From positions 1-64,000 of the forward strand of contig SCFE01000076.1 in assembly GCA_004352715.1 (NCBI GenBank): a DNA stretch of 64,000 nt, read 5' to 3'. The notes under the pieces are model-generated. The model made no database searches and was not told the DNA's origin. It saw only the letters and a program-made list of their open reading frames with translations. The stretch is from Hofstenia miamia (lineage: Eukaryota > Xenacoelomorpha > Acoela). The position numbers were made by a program, and so were the translations under genes. This document shows positions 1 to 12,020 of this stretch, one piece after another. How positions within the stretch are numbered: the stretch's first letter is position 1; each line of letters starts with the position of its first letter.

Positions 1-1680
1 AAACGTGCAGCAAGAGATAAACATATATATGACCCTGAAATATGGGAAGAGATCACTATATTTGACAAACCCATGAGAAAATATATGTAGGGCGCCACAT
101 CCGAAACATGATTAAGACAAGTTGACACGGAACTGTGAATAACAATGACAAAGATAATCAAATGAAAAATCGTAGACACAAAAGAAATTTTAATGATGAT
201 AGGGAACAAAGAAATTCAGCAAACATTAGAGACAGACATGAAAAGATATGAAAAGGAGAGCCCTCACTGCACATTTGTAAAGATCATTAAGAGTGCGGAA
301 ATGATGCGGAGGGGAGGAATAACAGAACCAGTGGAAGTTTGCGAAATGAAGACGAAAACGCAAAAAGAAATGCTAGAAGAAGAAGAACTCCTAATGTCGA
401 CACAACTAATACTATCGCCAAAAACACAACAACAAATAGATAGAATCAACATAGAAAAATGGGGAGCCTCCACGCCAGAACACGCAATGAAATGGACCAA
501 CACAGACGACGAGAGATTCTTTGTCAAGATAAAAATAACAAAGGAAAATAAAAGATTAGCTCGAGAAACTACCAGTACATGAAGGAACAACAAACAGTCG
601 CATCAATGAAATTGATGTTCATGGAAGCATTCACAGAGACAGAATTGGAGGAGATGCTGAAACCATATAACCAACTAGTGACGTTCACAGAAGCATTCAA
701 CTAGCAGTGGACGTGGAATGCATCGCGTCGAAATTGGAACTAAATGACAGCATCCAAATGAAAATGAGCAGAAGAGGACACTAAAGGAAAGCAAAATGAA
801 CTATTCAGCCACAATCGGGCTGGCAACAGCACCAACAAAGTCACAGGATTACAGAAAAATAGAACAACAGATAAGAACAAAAATCCTGATATGCACCCCA
901 CCAAAAACAGTGTCAATCCCAATGGTGCTCCCACGATGGAGGATACTGAAAAACGTAAAGATCACCAAGAATTTCCTACACGAATATAAGACTTACTTGA
1001 ATATGAAAGAAGATGTGAAAGCAATAGTCGAATGGGATGATTACAAAAAGACGAAAGAGATATTACTAAACAATCAAAATAAGGAAAGAGTATATGTTGA
1101 AGGAGTGATAACTCCTTATCAACTATATACACAAGGAAAACTGATTCACAAACAGCTAAAGGAACTGAGAGAAGAAATTGACAAACGCACAACTAAGGCA
1201 ATCATGCTATTTTCGGGAGTAAATGACGTGGTGTGGTTGGATCTATGTGATAAAGAATACTGCTTCTATGACGTCACAAAAAGGGTGGAGATAGTAACGA
1301 TGATGAGACTGAATAAAAACGATCTGACAACGATAACTGAAGAAGAAGTGATAGAAAACATAAGCTTCTTTTACAAAGATGTGGTGAACACAGAGAGCCT
1401 TAGGAAAGTGTTTACGTTCTTTTACCCAAATACAACAGTAAGAGAGGAAATGGTGCACACAAGTAGAGCAGATGCGCAGATGATGTTAATGATTGCAATT
1501 AAAGGAATCCAGCTATACAAAAAATTCTACGAAATCTTTTCAGAAAAAATGAATGAACTTAGAGAAATAACACTGATATCAGAAAATATCAAAGAAATGA
1601 AGTTCCTTCGATATCATAGCATGGTAACAACAGAGAGAGAAAAACATGATTACACAACAAAATATCAATTATCTGACTAA
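1..1680 (+). pseudogene. Repeat-family protein with C-terminal DEDDh exonuclease-like domain, copy 1 (5' truncated by window edge)
   Basis: The coding signal is in frame 1 from base 1 but is broken by stops near base 90, by a frameshift near 582-700, and by another near 780-796. The last 294 codons (796-1680) are open. A homologous copy lies at 36654-40133. The N-terminal half is helical and charged (RYEKESP...TF..IIKS). The C-terminal part reads as a DEDDh exonuclease. Exo I is LAVDVE, with D at 710-712 and E at 716-718. A G-x-I-T motif (GVITPYQLY) lies near 1100. Exo II is FSGVNDVVWLD, with D at 1240-1242. Exo III is HTSRAD, with H at 1456 and D at 1471, preceded by a SLRKVFTFFYP helix as in TREX/DnaQ-type domains. 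All five catalytic positions survive although the reading frame does not. The host element was not recognised. The exonuclease assignment is inferred from motif order and spacing, not from a database match. Confidence 0.6.
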
Positions 1681-1872
1681 TTATAGAATAAAATGTGCAA
1701 CTCAAGAACAATAAGTAAAAATATTTATTAAGTTATATGTAATTTGTAATTGTAACCAAGAAACAAACATTTACTGACATAACTAAGTTCATATGAAGAA
1801 AGTTGCATTATTTATGTTCTTAATAAGTTTGTAAACTTAATACATGTATAGTACATGAGAACTTAAATATAT

Positions 1873-1896
1873 GTTTATATATATATATATATATAT

Positions 1897-1934
<38 letters not shown>

Positions 1935-2011
1935 NNNNNNNNNNNNNNNNNNNNNNNNNNNNNNNNNNNNNNNNNNNNNNNNNNNNNNNNNNNNNNNNNN
2001 NNNNNNNNNNN

Positions 2012-2042
<31 letters not shown>
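1873..2042. repeat. (TA)n microsatellite interrupted by a 77-base gap
   Basis: Alternating TA with occasional CA runs up to the gap at 1935-2011 and resumes after it. The gap is probably an unassembled expansion of the same repeat. Confidence 0.9.
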
Positions 2043-2045
<3 letters not shown>

Positions 2046-2504
2046 GATGTGTCAATAATCACTCTCATGCGTAGAACATGAATTTCGTTTTAATTTTACT
2101 GTTTGCTTAGAAAAACCATTCACTTCTGAAATTTGAAAAATTGTTACTCTACAACTCATTGAATCTTTTAATATATTTCTCAACCTACATTTTTTTTCAA
2201 ATGAGATTTAAAAGGAAGCTAGAAAGATTTAATTTTTTAATAGGCATTCAAGCCTAAAAACATTCAGACATTCAATGCAGTGACACTTAAGCCATGCATA
2301 TGTTACTTGATAAAATAAAAGAGCAATGTGAATCATCATTCTCATTTCAGTTTTATAGAAATTATTTAGAGTGTATTTGGTATAATCGGTGTCCATTCAA
2401 ATCACTGTTCACTAATGTCAAAAAATTTCCCTTTTCCTGAAATGCAATTTTATTTTTGACCAAACTACAAACCCATCGTAATCATTTTTTGCATCGATTC
2501 GAAT
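2043..2504. other. Non-coding AT-rich stretch
   Basis: No open frame, splice-bounded exon or repeat end was recognised here. Confidence 0.5.
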
Positions 2505-3430
2505 TAGGGTAATTCGGGGCATAACGAGACAGCGTGGAAGATGAGACATTTTCAGAATAAGAGCCGTACGATCTCTGCGGTGGAGGGCAGGGTTGTCTAA
2601 ACATTTCTAAAAACTGTGATCACTTTGCATAATTATATACATTTTTGAGTATTTGCTTAGGTTATTGCTTCGAATTATAGAAATATTTCTTGGTAAGTGT
2701 GTCCATTATTAAAAAATGGTACATGCTAAAATTATAAACAAAACTTGTAAGCAACACAATTCAGAATATACATCATTAGTCGCTGTTTTTCTTTCCTGAT
2801 TCGATTGTTCCTTTCCTGCACCAAGACTAGAAAATTTTCAAGGTAAGTTATTGAGTTTTTTAAACCAAGTGAATGTGGGAAAGATGAGACAGTTAAAAGT
2901 CCAACCCATGTACCTTGTCTTTTTGCTCAGTAAATGAAACACTATTAACCTGATACCTGTAAAAAGCGCTAGGAATGAGTGTGAGAAGTGTTTGTTACTA
3001 TTCTGTTTGGTAGAAAATAAAATAAAAAGATTCTTATTTCTAATTGCTATGGTTAGCTTAATTTGTAAATAGGGCTTATTAAAAAGTTTGTTTTAAATTT
3101 GTTACATAATTCCATTGATTTTTTTTAATTTAAGGTGATTACCATGGTTTTATTTAATTTTAAATCAGTTTCATGGCACTTTACTTTATTAAAATTTGGC
3201 TGTCTCATTTTGCCTCACTTGATTAGAAATATGAGACATTTGAGTAGCTTACTTCTTGACAGCCTAGGGTATCATTTTAATATTATAATCTTATTTAATT
3301 AATTTTTACTTCATAGTTATGTTTGTACTCTTACATATTTGAGTAAACTATTCTTGATAGCATTTCAAAGTTGACTCATTATTCACTTCAAACCCTTAAG
3401 TGTCTCGTTTTGCAAAGAATTACCCTATTT
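2505..3430. mobile_element. MITE with ~25-bp imperfect TIRs and TA target site
   Basis: The left end reads TAGGGTAATTC followed by a GAGACA block. The right end at 3400-3430 is the inverse (TGTCTCGTTTTGCAAAGAAT then TACCCTA). TA flanks both ends, as in Tc1/mariner-type or similar MITEs. The interior carries GATGAGACA-type motifs at 2539 and 2885 and has no coding potential. Confidence 0.6.
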
Positions 3431-4640
3431 AAATAACTATTCATATGCATGCAAAAAGCTCAAATGTCGTTGTTAAACATGAGTAATGTGAAAATCAGCT
3501 ACAGCAAACGAAAACCCATAACATTATTTGACTTAGCACTTGAAAAAATTAATCATTCAAAATCGGCAGTGAACTTAGAACATTCTCTGAAAGTCTATTT
3601 TGATTAGAAAACTGCAAAAAGAAATTAATTTGTTGGTTTGTTTGTTAACACAAATTTTATATGAAACTAGTTAAAGAAATATCATAATATTTCAAAAGCC
3701 AAAAGTCAATGATTTTATCTAACACAGAGCTAAGTAAAGGTCAAATCCGGAATCTACGCATAAAAATTCCACTAACTGGATGGGTCCGATGCTAAGAATT
3801 TTAAAAAGTGCAATTTGGACGCACCCCAATATATATATATATATATATATATATAGCAGTAAATATTTATTTCATAAAAATATTTATGTTTAAGAGTTAT
3901 GTTTAAACCATTAATAAATAGATGCTTCTAAAGTTATTTGCCGGCTGTTGGAATCTACTTCCTCTATTTCGTGTGCATCATAAAATTATATTATGTCTAT
4001 ATTGATTCAAAAATAAAAGAGAAAAATTCAGATACGTTGTTTAATTGTTATTTACTCACACTAGTTCGTATTGTAGATTTCTTAATCCCAAAATATGTTA
4101 TTCACATTTGACAGCCTAGAAATATCCATCACCTTCCCCATTCCACGCACAATTCTCATTTTCATTATGTAAAAATTTGTAAAAACCAATTATATAGATC
4201 AACGTTTATTTGCATCTCAGGTTTTAGCAAAGTACCTACGAATCATATTAATTTTAACAAGCCGTTTTTGAAGTTACTACAAGCTATAGAAACAAAAACT
4301 ACCCTGCCCTATTCGGATTCGAATATATGTTTTCTTTTAAGTTTCATCGTGATTAAATGTCATGCTTTAGGTAGCCTGCTTTCTTAATTGTCATTATTAA
4401 CTGACATTTACACAGCGGTATGCTAACATATAATTGACAATGGTTCTGAGTTTGAGAAATAGCCAAATATATGTTTGAAAAAAATTATGTAGAAAATTTA
4501 CTTCTCAAGAATTATCAATGTGCAATATGTAGGTTTGTGCGATACCAGCAATTTCCATGAGTCGCAATTATTTGTTTTGCGGAGACCGTTGGCGCCTATA
4601 AACTTTTTGTGGGTGCCTTGTGGTTTGATTATTTATCTAA
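3431..4640. other. Non-coding AT-rich stretch with a (TA)n run at 3829-3855
   Basis: Only a short (TA)n microsatellite is evident. No exon or element boundary was recognised. Confidence 0.5.
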
Positions 4641-4689
4641 AATGCGCAGCTAAGCATTTCATGCATGTAATGATCTTGAGGCTGTTGCG

Positions 4690-5569
4690 AGGGAATTAGA
4701 CAGTTGTTCCCTTGATCGAAACAATGCATTTAAGTTACGAATAGCTATAAGGGTTTTTTACCTCATGCTTAGCTCAGTGGCGTACCCAGGGGGGACATGG
4801 TGGAATGTCCCTGCCGTCAGGTTTCCAAATTTAATTTTGACTGGATAAATCAAAAAATTTTCGTAAAAAATTGAAAAATTTAAAATCTAGGATCGTGAAA
4901 TGCATTTTTTAGGGTATATTTTCTCAATAGTTTCAAAAATTTTCGCGGGGCTTCGCCCCGAATTAGGGAATAACAATGATGTCCCCCCGTCAGAAAATCC
5001 TGGGTACGCCCCTGCTTATATATATATCGTACAATCGGGACCATCACATAAAAGGATTCCCATGCACTTCATCTCGGCGCCGCTAGGAGTCGTTGTAATA
5101 TTGCTTGTGCTAATTCTTGCTAGGTTCCCACGCATACTCAGCTACATTTTCTTTTGCCTTTGGCAGGTCTATTGCGAATTATTAATTACTCTGTATAAAT
5201 AGGGACTTCATGTGTGCAAGTGCTTAATAAATTGTTTTGGTTTAATNAATAACAATGATGTCCCCCCCCCCGTCAGAAAATCCTGGGTACGCCCATGGCT
5301 TAGCTGGCTACTGATCTTATATTATTACATGTATTAACAAAATCGCAATAAGGCTAGTCAGCCAATGGTAGGACTTATTTATTTACTAATCTATTTTAGA
5401 TCCAAATTCTTAACAGTAGGAGACCCATAACGAGACTGATAATGACCTTGTATATGCTGTTATTGTACTAGTTGTACTTGTATCTATTTTACAGTAGGTT
5501 AGGAAGCTGCATTTAATTACGTATAGTTTTTTAACTCTTTTTATTGTGTGGCAGCTAGCAGTGGCGGCC
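4690..5569 (+). repeat. Terminal-repeat family copy C, split by a hAT MITE
   Basis: Bases before 4767 (a run of T after a GATCGAAAC-like block, then TTAGCT) and bases 5298-5569 (GGCTACTGATC, TCTATTTTAGATCCAAATTC, GTTAGGAAGCTGC, CAGCTAG) follow the same order as the repeat units at 40.5-42.58 kb. The MITE at 4775-5297 interrupts it. A second hAT-like end starting CAGTGGCGG cuts it off at about 5570. Similarity was judged by eye. Confidence 0.5.
4775..5297. mobile_element. hAT-type MITE with perfect 8-bp TSD (GCTTAGCT)
   Basis: The TIRs are CAGTGGCGTACCCAGG and its inverse, CCTGGGTACGCCCATG. They are flanked by identical GCTTAGCT at 4767-4774 and 5298-5305, the 8-bp duplication expected of hAT. 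The last ~48 bases of the element are already present at 4967-5014. They appear again at 5248-5297, directly after a single N, so 5015-5247 may be a scaffolding artefact or a haplotype insert. Confidence 0.8.
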
Positions 5570-5620
5570 GCTATGGGTGGGCAAGGTGGACTTGATCCAC
5601 CTTGAAAAAACAATATTTAA
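5570..5620 (+). mobile_element. Left end of a second hAT-like MITE
   Basis: CAGTGGCGGCCGC followed by GGTGGGCAAGGTGG starts exactly where terminal-repeat copy C stops. It resembles the TIR of the MITE at 14228-14661. The right end was not found before the gap at 6813. Confidence 0.4.
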
Positions 5621-6812
5621 TGGCAATCAATAGTAATTTATTACCCCAATTTTGAATTAAATAAAAAATGTATATTATTACAAAAACAATGTACATGTAG
5701 ATGTACATAGCTAGTTTATCTAAAATGGCAAAATATTAACAAATAAAAAAACAAATAAAAACAGATATTACAGCAGTAAGTACAATTTGTAATGCAATTT
5801 TTGGCTGCTTGGGATGGAGTTCTAAATTTCCAATTTATCCAATTAGAATTGTTAATCAGAAGGCGGACCAAATTGCCTCCATCCACCTTTCTCTTAAACA
5901 ATACGTATGCAATATTCAAAACCAACGGCCAATCAAAAAATGAGCACGCTTGCAAAGATGGAATAACATGAAATAGTACACCTTTTGAGAAACAAGTGTT
6001 CGGAATTAATGCAATGGAGCGTAGTGCCTACAAAAGGTGGTGTGAGCCGTGATACGAACTTTCTCTGTTTAACCACTCTAAATGTCACTTCAATCGCCTA
6101 AAAGCTTGCCAATTTTTAAAATTAAGCTATTTTTCAAATTTTACCTAAAAAATTTTCAAAATTGAAAAAAAAGTTTCTTTTCAAGATTTATTGATGAAAA
6201 ATCGAATAGTACTACAATTTTGAAGATAGGATAGATACTGAACAAACTATATGGCCTACTAAAAATAGCCTACTTTGTAAAGCATTTCCAAATCTTGGAA
6301 GTTATAGCTACCATTTTAAACTGACAACAGCTTTCACCCGGTGTTGCTCTATCAACCAGTATATAGTATGCTAAGATCCGCCTTTTTACGATTTTATTAA
6401 AATATTGACAAATGCCTGCTTGATTATTTTAACCATTTTTGGGAAATTCTTGAATTTCATGAAAAATTTATGTTGTGTACGTATTTTGAGGTTAATATAT
6501 CAAGAAACTATAAATATATTAAATTAGGATCATTTCAACACTATTGGAAATTATCGAACTCTCGAAGTTTGCAATTGAGTATTTGATTTATTATGGGTCA
6601 TATTCCAATTGTTTGCTTTTTGAGATGCGTAAGAAAAACTGCTTTCAAATGGTATTTAAGTATTTAATTCTAACAAGTGTAGGTGGGATAAAAATTTTTA
6701 ATCTATAATCAGCAGGCCATGGACATGGATAGACTCAATCTATTGTCTAAGATATGGGGAAATAGATGAAACATTAGAATCATATACCTTTATAATGTTA
6801 AAACTTTCCGAG
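5621..6812. other. Non-coding AT-rich stretch up to the gap
   Basis: It may include the interior of the hAT-like element that begins at 5570. No transposase or host exon was recognised. Confidence 0.4.
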
Positions 6813-7812
6813 NNNNNNNNNNNNNNNNNNNNNNNNNNNNNNNNNNNNNNNNNNNNNNNNNNNNNNNNNNNNNNNNNNNNNNNNNNNNNNNNNNNNNNNN
6901 NNNNNNNNNNNNNNNNNNNNNNNNNNNNNNNNNNNNNNNNNNNNNNNNNNNNNNNNNNNNNNNNNNNNNNNNNNNNNNNNNNNNNNNNNNNNNNNNNNNN
7001 NNNNNNNNNNNNNNNNNNNNNNNNNNNNNNNNNNNNNNNNNNNNNNNNNNNNNNNNNNNNNNNNNNNNNNNNNNNNNNNNNNNNNNNNNNNNNNNNNNNN
7101 NNNNNNNNNNNNNNNNNNNNNNNNNNNNNNNNNNNNNNNNNNNNNNNNNNNNNNNNNNNNNNNNNNNNNNNNNNNNNNNNNNNNNNNNNNNNNNNNNNNN
7201 NNNNNNNNNNNNNNNNNNNNNNNNNNNNNNNNNNNNNNNNNNNNNNNNNNNNNNNNNNNNNNNNNNNNNNNNNNNNNNNNNNNNNNNNNNNNNNNNNNNN
7301 NNNNNNNNNNNNNNNNNNNNNNNNNNNNNNNNNNNNNNNNNNNNNNNNNNNNNNNNNNNNNNNNNNNNNNNNNNNNNNNNNNNNNNNNNNNNNNNNNNNN
7401 NNNNNNNNNNNNNNNNNNNNNNNNNNNNNNNNNNNNNNNNNNNNNNNNNNNNNNNNNNNNNNNNNNNNNNNNNNNNNNNNNNNNNNNNNNNNNNNNNNNN
7501 NNNNNNNNNNNNNNNNNNNNNNNNNNNNNNNNNNNNNNNNNNNNNNNNNNNNNNNNNNNNNNNNNNNNNNNNNNNNNNNNNNNNNNNNNNNNNNNNNNNN
7601 NNNNNNNNNNNNNNNNNNNNNNNNNNNNNNNNNNNNNNNNNNNNNNNNNNNNNNNNNNNNNNNNNNNNNNNNNNNNNNNNNNNNNNNNNNNNNNNNNNNN
7701 NNNNNNNNNNNNNNNNNNNNNNNNNNNNNNNNNNNNNNNNNNNNNNNNNNNNNNNNNNNNNNNNNNNNNNNNNNNNNNNNNNNNNNNNNNNNNNNNNNNN
7801 NNNNNNNNNNNN
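6813..7812. other. Assembly gap, exactly 1000 N
   Basis: The round length suggests a placeholder for unknown distance. Open frames spanning it are meaningless. Confidence 0.95.
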
Positions 7813-8877
7813 TACGTGATTGGTAGAAAGAAAAATTACGAACACGTCACATCATTAATTATCTCTGTGGTTATGGTTAGACGTGCGATTTTATTAAAAT
7901 GTGACAGATCATTCGTGACCAATCACATAGTCGAGCCGTAGCCTAAAAAACCACGCGAAATATTTTACATCACCCAAAAATAAACATGATATTTATTATC
8001 TAAATCAATCAGAAACATTTTTACATTCAAGCAGTACAAGAAACAGAAATATATTTGAGCGAGGCTCCTACCTGGTATATAATGTTTGCGCAGTTTTTAC
8101 CTCACGGATTCCTTGTACAATATTCTTTACAGAATTTAGAAAATTTATAACAATTGTGAATCAAAGACGAATTTTTTCTACGAATGTGCTACCAATTCAT
8201 TCAAAAAAATCAAATAGAAAGTGGATATTTTAAGTTGATATATATGGAAATAAATTTAAAAAAAAACTTTGAGCGGTTTAAATGTGATTTCCATCAGCTG
8301 CCACTTTTTTGTTCTAAATTTCTACTCTAAGTTTTCTTAATATTGAAAACTTTGTAAGTTATCTCAAGTTTCCTCTTATCAACATGCCTTCAATTGTAGA
8401 AAATCGACAAAATTTTTATTCAATATTTTGAAATGCACGATTTATTGACTGCATTACTGAAAATTTGTAAATATTTGAATTAATTCAAACTATTGGATTT
8501 TGATCACCATNCACAGTTTGGTAAAATCTGATTTTATCACATGTCTAATAGTTTATTCTTAAATTATACATACATATGGTCAAAAATAAAATATGCCATA
8601 GCAAATATGCTACATTTGCGCCACCATACAATACAGATGGCTACGAGGCAAAAATGAAAATTTTACATTTGCATAAACAATTTCATGGAGAGAACCAACA
8701 GAATGTCCAATACACTAGCCCTGAATACAAAAGTTCTATAGTATTCAAAAATAATTTTTCAATTGATAATAAAGCTGTTTGGTCCTTGGTAATAAAATAT
8801 ATTTCTTATATTTAGGAAAAATTCTGATATTAATGAAAATAATATTTCCATGTTTACATTCAGTAGAAATTTTCTAA

Positions 8878-8880
<3 letters not shown>
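7813..8880. other. Non-coding stretch; short inverted repeat at its left edge
   Basis: TACGTGATTGGT at 7813 is matched by the inverse ACCAATCACATAG near 7918-7931, possibly a small MITE remnant. No gene was recognised. A single N lies at 8512. Confidence 0.4.
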
Positions 8881-8910
<30 letters not shown>

Positions 8911-9894
8911 NNNNNNNNNNNNNNNNNNNNNNNNNNNNNNNNNNNNNNNNNNNNNNNNNNNNNNNNNNNNNNNNNNNNNNNNNNNNNNNNNNNNNNNNNN
9001 NNNNNNNNNNNNNNNNNNNNNNNNNNNNNNNNNNNNNNNNNNNNNNNNNNNNNNNNNNNNNNNNNNNNNNNNNNNNNNNNNNNNNNNNNNNNNNNNNNNN
9101 NNNNNNNNNNNNNNNNNNNNNNNNNNNNNNNNNNNNNNNNNNNNNNNNNNNNNNNNNNNNNNNNNNNNNNNNNNNNNNNNNNNNNNNNNNNNNNNNNNNN
9201 NNNNNNNNNNNNNNNNNNNNNNNNNNNNNNNNNNNNNNNNNNNNNNNNNNNNNNNNNNNNNNNNNNNNNNNNNNNNNNNNNNNNNNNNNNNNNNNNNNNN
9301 NNNNNNNNNNNNNNNNNNNNNNNNNNNNNNNNNNNNNNNNNNNNNNNNNNNNNNNNNNNNNNNNNNNNNNNNNNNNNNNNNNNNNNNNNNNNNNNNNNNN
9401 NNNNNNNNNNNNNNNNNNNNNNNNNNNNNNNNNNNNNNNNNNNNNNNNNNNNNNNNNNNNNNNNNNNNNNNNNNNNNNNNNNNNNNNNNNNNNNNNNNNN
9501 NNNNNNNNNNNNNNNNNNNNNNNNNNNNNNNNNNNNNNNNNNNNNNNNNNNNNNNNNNNNNNNNNNNNNNNNNNNNNNNNNNNNNNNNNNNNNNNNNNNN
9601 NNNNNNNNNNNNNNNNNNNNNNNNNNNNNNNNNNNNNNNNNNNNNNNNNNNNNNNNNNNNNNNNNNNNNNNNNNNNNNNNNNNNNNNNNNNNNNNNNNNN
9701 NNNNNNNNNNNNNNNNNNNNNNNNNNNNNNNNNNNNNNNNNNNNNNNNNNNNNNNNNNNNNNNNNNNNNNNNNNNNNNNNNNNNNNNNNNNNNNNNNNNN
9801 NNNNNNNNNNNNNNNNNNNNNNNNNNNNNNNNNNNNNNNNNNNNNNNNNNNNNNNNNNNNNNNNNNNNNNNNNNTATATATATATATATATATA
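8880..9894. repeat. (TA)n microsatellite around a 964-base gap
   Basis: Pure TA borders the gap (8911-9874) on both sides, which suggests a long unassembled TA tract. Confidence 0.9.
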
Positions 9895-10065
9895 AGAAGT
9901 TATTACATCATAGCTTTCGACTATCTGAATGCATATTGGCTAATAAACGTCGTTTGAAAAGCTTATATCTCCAAATGATAAACATTAACACTTAAGCTCA
10001 TTCAATGAATTTTAGTTACAAAAGTACATTTACTGTTGGGTTTAAAAATGTTTAAATACAATGTA

Positions 10066-11398
10066 CCCTCTGTCATAAAAGTTTGCGTGCATCGATTTAA
10101 ATTTATTACGCTGATATGAAAAATGATTTCTAGTAGTAATATAAAGTGATTACGCAGTTACTATAAATAGAATAGCAATATATGTTTGTGATTGGCTGCT
10201 GTTATTTTTGGTTTTCTGTCAGTGCAAAAATTAGGGAAGGAAGATTGCACGAAAAATGAATAGAATAGAGCGAATGAACTTTCTGAAGATGATAGACTAG
10301 ATATATTACTTCACTACCAGCGAATAAAGGATAAATATGTGATGAAACACTACAAGATCTTTGTCAATAATATGCGATAGGACGAAATTATCCATCCTCG
10401 ATATATCGAAAATATCAAGATCCAGGTGATGTGCGATGGGCCCGAAGGTCGGGCAGACCCAGTAAAGTTAATGGCCGTATCTTTCAAAATGAAATGGAAC
10501 AATTAATTCGAAATGACAGGCGCCACAACAGTTCTTGTCGCTGATTAGAGAGATTACTTAGTTGCTCTCATGATCTGGTGAACAGAACAAGGAAAACTAT
10601 GAAAATGAAGTTATGCAAGACAATTTCACGACCTCCATTATCTGCCCAGAATATTGAAAGACGAGGTGATTTTGTCAGAAACAATCCACATTATTAAAGG
10701 TTGACAGCTTATATGGATGAAAAATAGTGGTATTGCTTTCGGCGAAAGAAACACGCGTACCGTCGGGGTAATTCTCCAGTTTTATTTTAACACCCACCAT
10801 CACATTCTCCAAAGTTGATGTTCGTGGCTGTTATCAGTCCAGCTGCTGAGGATGCTAAAGTGGGATTGTGGTCAGTGGTTGAGCGAAGATTCTATCAATG
10901 CAACAGTCACTATCACTGTCGTGGCGATGCATACTGGATGGACGTTTCCCATGATGGCCCATTTTTTGACGACTTTTAGATGAGCAAATGCTGCCAGAAT
11001 GCGAACGTTTAGGTATTGATACCATAAAATTTGATAATGCGATAAAGCATCATTGACAGCTGTAATGGCTCGCCATCCCAATATTCGTGTCCTGAGGCAA
11101 CCACCCCAAACCCTGATCTAGACCCTTTGGATCGGGGACTCTTCCGTCTTATTACTGACCGTGTGGAACTAAAAGATCCAACGAATGGAGACAGTCTACA
11201 CAACGCAGTCATCGATGTTTGGAACCTTTTGCGTCGGAGAGACATAATGAAGCTGGTGACCGGCACAACAATTAGGTGGAAATAGATTTGTCTAATCATA
11301 ATTTTGTACATTGTTGACATTAAAATAAATTCTAATATTTTTGGAAGAACTATTTGTATTCTTTATATTTTATGCACGTAGACTTTTAGGACAGAGGG
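10066..11398 (+). mobile_element. Tc1/mariner-superfamily element with decayed transposase
   Basis: Inverted ends CCCTCTGTCATAAAAG and CTTTTAGGACAGAGGG are flanked by TA, giving a 1.33-kb element typical of Tc1/mariner. The plus strand translates in several frames to transposase-like pieces. These are RRSGRPSKVNGR near 10445, MDEK (first catalytic Asp) at 10713 and the RKKHAYRRGN block near 10745. PNPDLDPLDRGLFRLI near 11106 carries the third Asp region, and a VIDVWNLLRRRD tail follows. The second Asp block is not recognisable, and multiple stops and frameshifts are present. It is a dead copy. TIRs and TA sites are seen directly; the family call rests on known mariner/Tc1 motifs. Confidence 0.8.
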
Positions 11399-11400
11399 TA

Positions 11401-11890
11401 CAAATTATGAATGGGTAAGATTAATGAATTACTCATTTTTTCTTTTTATAAACTACATAATACCAATTTATGACATTTCTTAGCAGTTCAGATTATTGAA
11501 ATGAATCAAGTTAATTGATCCTTTTCTACATTAAGAAGAATTTATGTTTTTCCTTAAGGGGTCCTAAAATATATCACAGCAATTATATTTTGAAATTTGG
11601 AGCTAAGAAGTCTTGTGTTTGAGTTATTAGTATACACGAGGAAAACCTAAGTTTAGTCTACCTTGCTATATCAAAGTGAAATAAATATGCAGCAATGTAT
11701 ACAGTATATATACAGTATAAAAATATTAAAATATACAGTATAATATATTCAGTATATATACAGTATACATATATATATGATCAATTATTGAATAAACAAC
11801 TAAGCATGATATCATTGAACTTATTTTAAGAGCATGCAATATTAAGATGTATGAAGTGTAGTTTATTGTAAATATATTTAGTTTTTTACC
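11401..11890. other. Non-coding stretch with TACAGTATA minisatellite (11695-11775)
   Basis: Several degenerate copies of TACAGTATA occur within 80 bases. No exon was recognised. Confidence 0.45.
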
Positions 11891-11956
11891 GCATATTTGT
11901 ACTGATGATGTTTTATATAAACGAAACCGGTCTATCCTTTTTCATAGCGTCTATGC
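11891..11956 (+). ncRNA. Possible hammerhead ribozyme motif
   Basis: CTGATGA (11902-11908) is followed by a stem (GTTT/AAAC, 11910-11922) and then GAAA (11923-11926). Next come a minimal CCGG stem III and a GTC cleavage-type triplet (11930-11932). Three bases after GTC can pair with those before CTGATGA, and GCATA/TATGC could close a distal stem I. This core order matches small-stem-III hammerheads found in Penelope-like elements and retrozymes. No reverse transcriptase was seen nearby, and a chance match is possible. Confidence 0.4.
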
Positions 11957-11964
11957 TAAAAATG

Positions 11965-11973
11965 AATATATAT

Positions 11974-12020
<47 letters not shown>
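11965..12020. repeat. (TA)n microsatellite
   Basis: TA tract with CA interruptions. A single N lies downstream at 12106. Confidence 0.9.

Noticed and set aside
1837-2074. Frames encoding IYIYIY repeats
   Set aside because: Translation of TA microsatellites; no coding evidence.
6790-7845. Long open frames across N gaps (also at 8850-9995, 16001-17494, 35032-36234)
   Set aside because: They are open only because Ns have no stop codons; the real flanks are a few codons long, except for the Tc1 transposase part.
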